Translations under genes and position numbers: made by a program
Source of the DNA: Bidens hawaiensis
Taxonomy: Eukaryota; Streptophyta; Magnoliopsida; Asterales; Asteraceae
NCBI GenBank assembly: GCA_021521415.1
Contig: JAIQDT010000001.1
Location: 7,688,001 to 7,752,000 of the forward strand
Direction of reading: 5' to 3'
Length of the DNA stretch: 64,000 nucleotides
Shown here: in pieces, positions 63,096 to 64,000 of the stretch
How positions within the stretch are numbered: position 1 is the stretch's first letter
Layout of the letters: every line of letters begins with the position of its first letter
The notes under the pieces: generated by a model
Seen by the model: the letters and a program-made list of their open reading frames with translations, nothing else
Databases searched by the model: none
Told to the model about the DNA's origin: nothing

Positions 63096-64000
63096 CAAGC
63101 ATGAAATCATCAATATCAACTCATAAATTCAACATATTCTTAAAAGAACACCAATTTACCAAATCATGAATAGATAAAATATCACATTAGTAAAAGCTTC
63201 AATATTGTCTAGATTGCAAAAGCATTTAGCCAAGAACAAAATAAGCTTACAAAACATGTCCAAGAACAAAGAAATGCAAAGTAAAATTCAGGTTGTATTG
63301 AAGGTTGGAATGATGAATCTTGTGGATGATGGAAGTCTTCAAACTCCTCTTGAAACACCGTCCAAAGCAGCATTAGCTGTTTGAACCTCCTCATATCTGA
63401 TAATTATCGATTCAGACCTAATATCTATTAATACGATTAAACAGATCTAGTTCATTGATTACTCTTAATTTATATTAATATATATATAATATTAGTTGTA
63501 TTAGGTGTATTATATATAAATTAAACGAAGTTTGGATCGAGAGAGAATTGGGCATAGTATAATTACTTTAAAATCAAAACTTAAGTTAATCAGAGGTATG
63601 AAATACCTCTGTATATAGAAGATGGATAACAAGCATGAAATCATCAATATCAACTCATAAATTCAACATATTCTTGAAAGAACACCAATTTACCAAATCA
63701 TGAATAGATAAAATATCACATTAGTAAAAGCTTCAATATTGTCTAGATAGCAAAAGCATTTAGAACCTAAGGCTTGATACAACTACAATCAAACTAAAAA
63801 CAAGCTTACAAAACATGTTCAAGAACAAAAGAAATGCGAATTAAACTTAAGGAATTATTGAATATTGGAATGATGAATCTTGTGGATGATGGAAGCCTTC
63901 AAACTCCTCTTGAAACACCCTCCAAATCAGCATTAACTGTTTGAACCTCCTCAGATCTGATAATTATCGATTCAGATCTAATACCATTTAGTACGATTAA
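63096..64000. repeat. 534-bp tandem duplication
   Basis: The segment beginning CAAGCATGAAATCATC at 63096 recurs at 63630. Copy 1 is 63096-63629; copy 2 runs past the window end. There are scattered mismatches and an extra stretch near 63763-63800 in copy 2. The unit includes the start of an A-family LTR. Confidence 0.9.
63396..63629 (-). mobile_element. A-family LTR fragment
   Basis: Similar to the R/U5 half of A's LTR (CAGATCTAGTTCATTGATTA, GGATCGAGAGAGAATTGG, TCTGTATATAGAAGATGG), truncated just past the TATA position, so the AACGAAT array is missing. Copy 2 of the tandem duplication restarts the same LTR near 63957. Confidence 0.75.

Noticed and set aside
63209..63394. Aromatic-rich minus-strand frame as a membrane protein
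   Set aside because: Short, in a tandemly duplicated non-coding segment; the second copy does not keep the frame clearly.

Overview
This is plant nuclear DNA, with no bacterial or viral chromosome signal. Almost the whole window is nested LTR retrotransposons (Ty1-copia and Ty3-gypsy), one PIF/Harbinger DNA transposon, and several miniature inverted-repeat elements. No functional host gene, tRNA or rRNA is supported. The element families, and a large third ORF of a type I associate with composite-family retroelements, suggest a eudicot, probably Asteraceae; the genus cannot be given.

Layout. 1-700 unassigned; 704-2830 relic LTR 'H' of a Tekay-like gypsy, itself hit by a MITE (1001-1558). From 3134 to about 50400 lies an old SIRE-like copia 'E' (LTR pieces 3134-about 4140 and 48608-about 50400). 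Inside E is copia 'A' (4237-46228, minus strand, 5-bp duplication CTGAC). Inside A are four later insertions, each with its own target duplication: chromovirus 'C' (5658-15095, TATAG), solo LTR 'D' (16017-18186, GGATC), copia 'B' (26986-39376, CACCT) and a Harbinger transposon (40284-44401, TNA). With the insertions subtracted A was about 13.9 kb, and its gag and third ORF are read in frame across all four junctions. From about 50430 come relic LTRs 'F' (minus-strand copia-like), one of which is split by an Athila-like gypsy 'G' (52187-59451, GTTAT). The last 4.4 kb holds a foldback MITE, a hAT MITE and a 534-bp tandem duplication carrying an A-family LTR fragment.

How the parts work. B is the best-preserved copia: PBS, gag with two zinc knuckles, protease, integrase, RT, RNase H, then a 2.1-kb spacer and a 976-residue ORF3. 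Its two LTRs differ at only two of 425 positions by eye, but it has one in-frame stop in gag and one frameshift in pol. C has gag-pol ending in a chromodomain, with one stop and one frameshift. G keeps only gag and protease.

Main observations. (1) Most LTRs here carry an array of short inverted motifs on the 5' side of the TATA box. Three related Tekay-like LTRs (C, D, H) have entirely different arrays at the same position, and two of these motif vocabularies are shared with unrelated copia elements (GCGAAGTT in C and B; AACGAAT in D and A). (2) Copia A and B, and perhaps E, repeat their own LTR motif array upstream of the third ORF; in B this sits next to a TATA box and 3' splice-like site in the same order as in LTR plus gag leader, suggesting a second, LTR-like promoter. 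(3) A and B share a duplicated non-coding module just after pol, with hairpins retained despite sequence divergence. (4) Several LTR hairpins show symmetric, pairing-preserving substitutions between copies.
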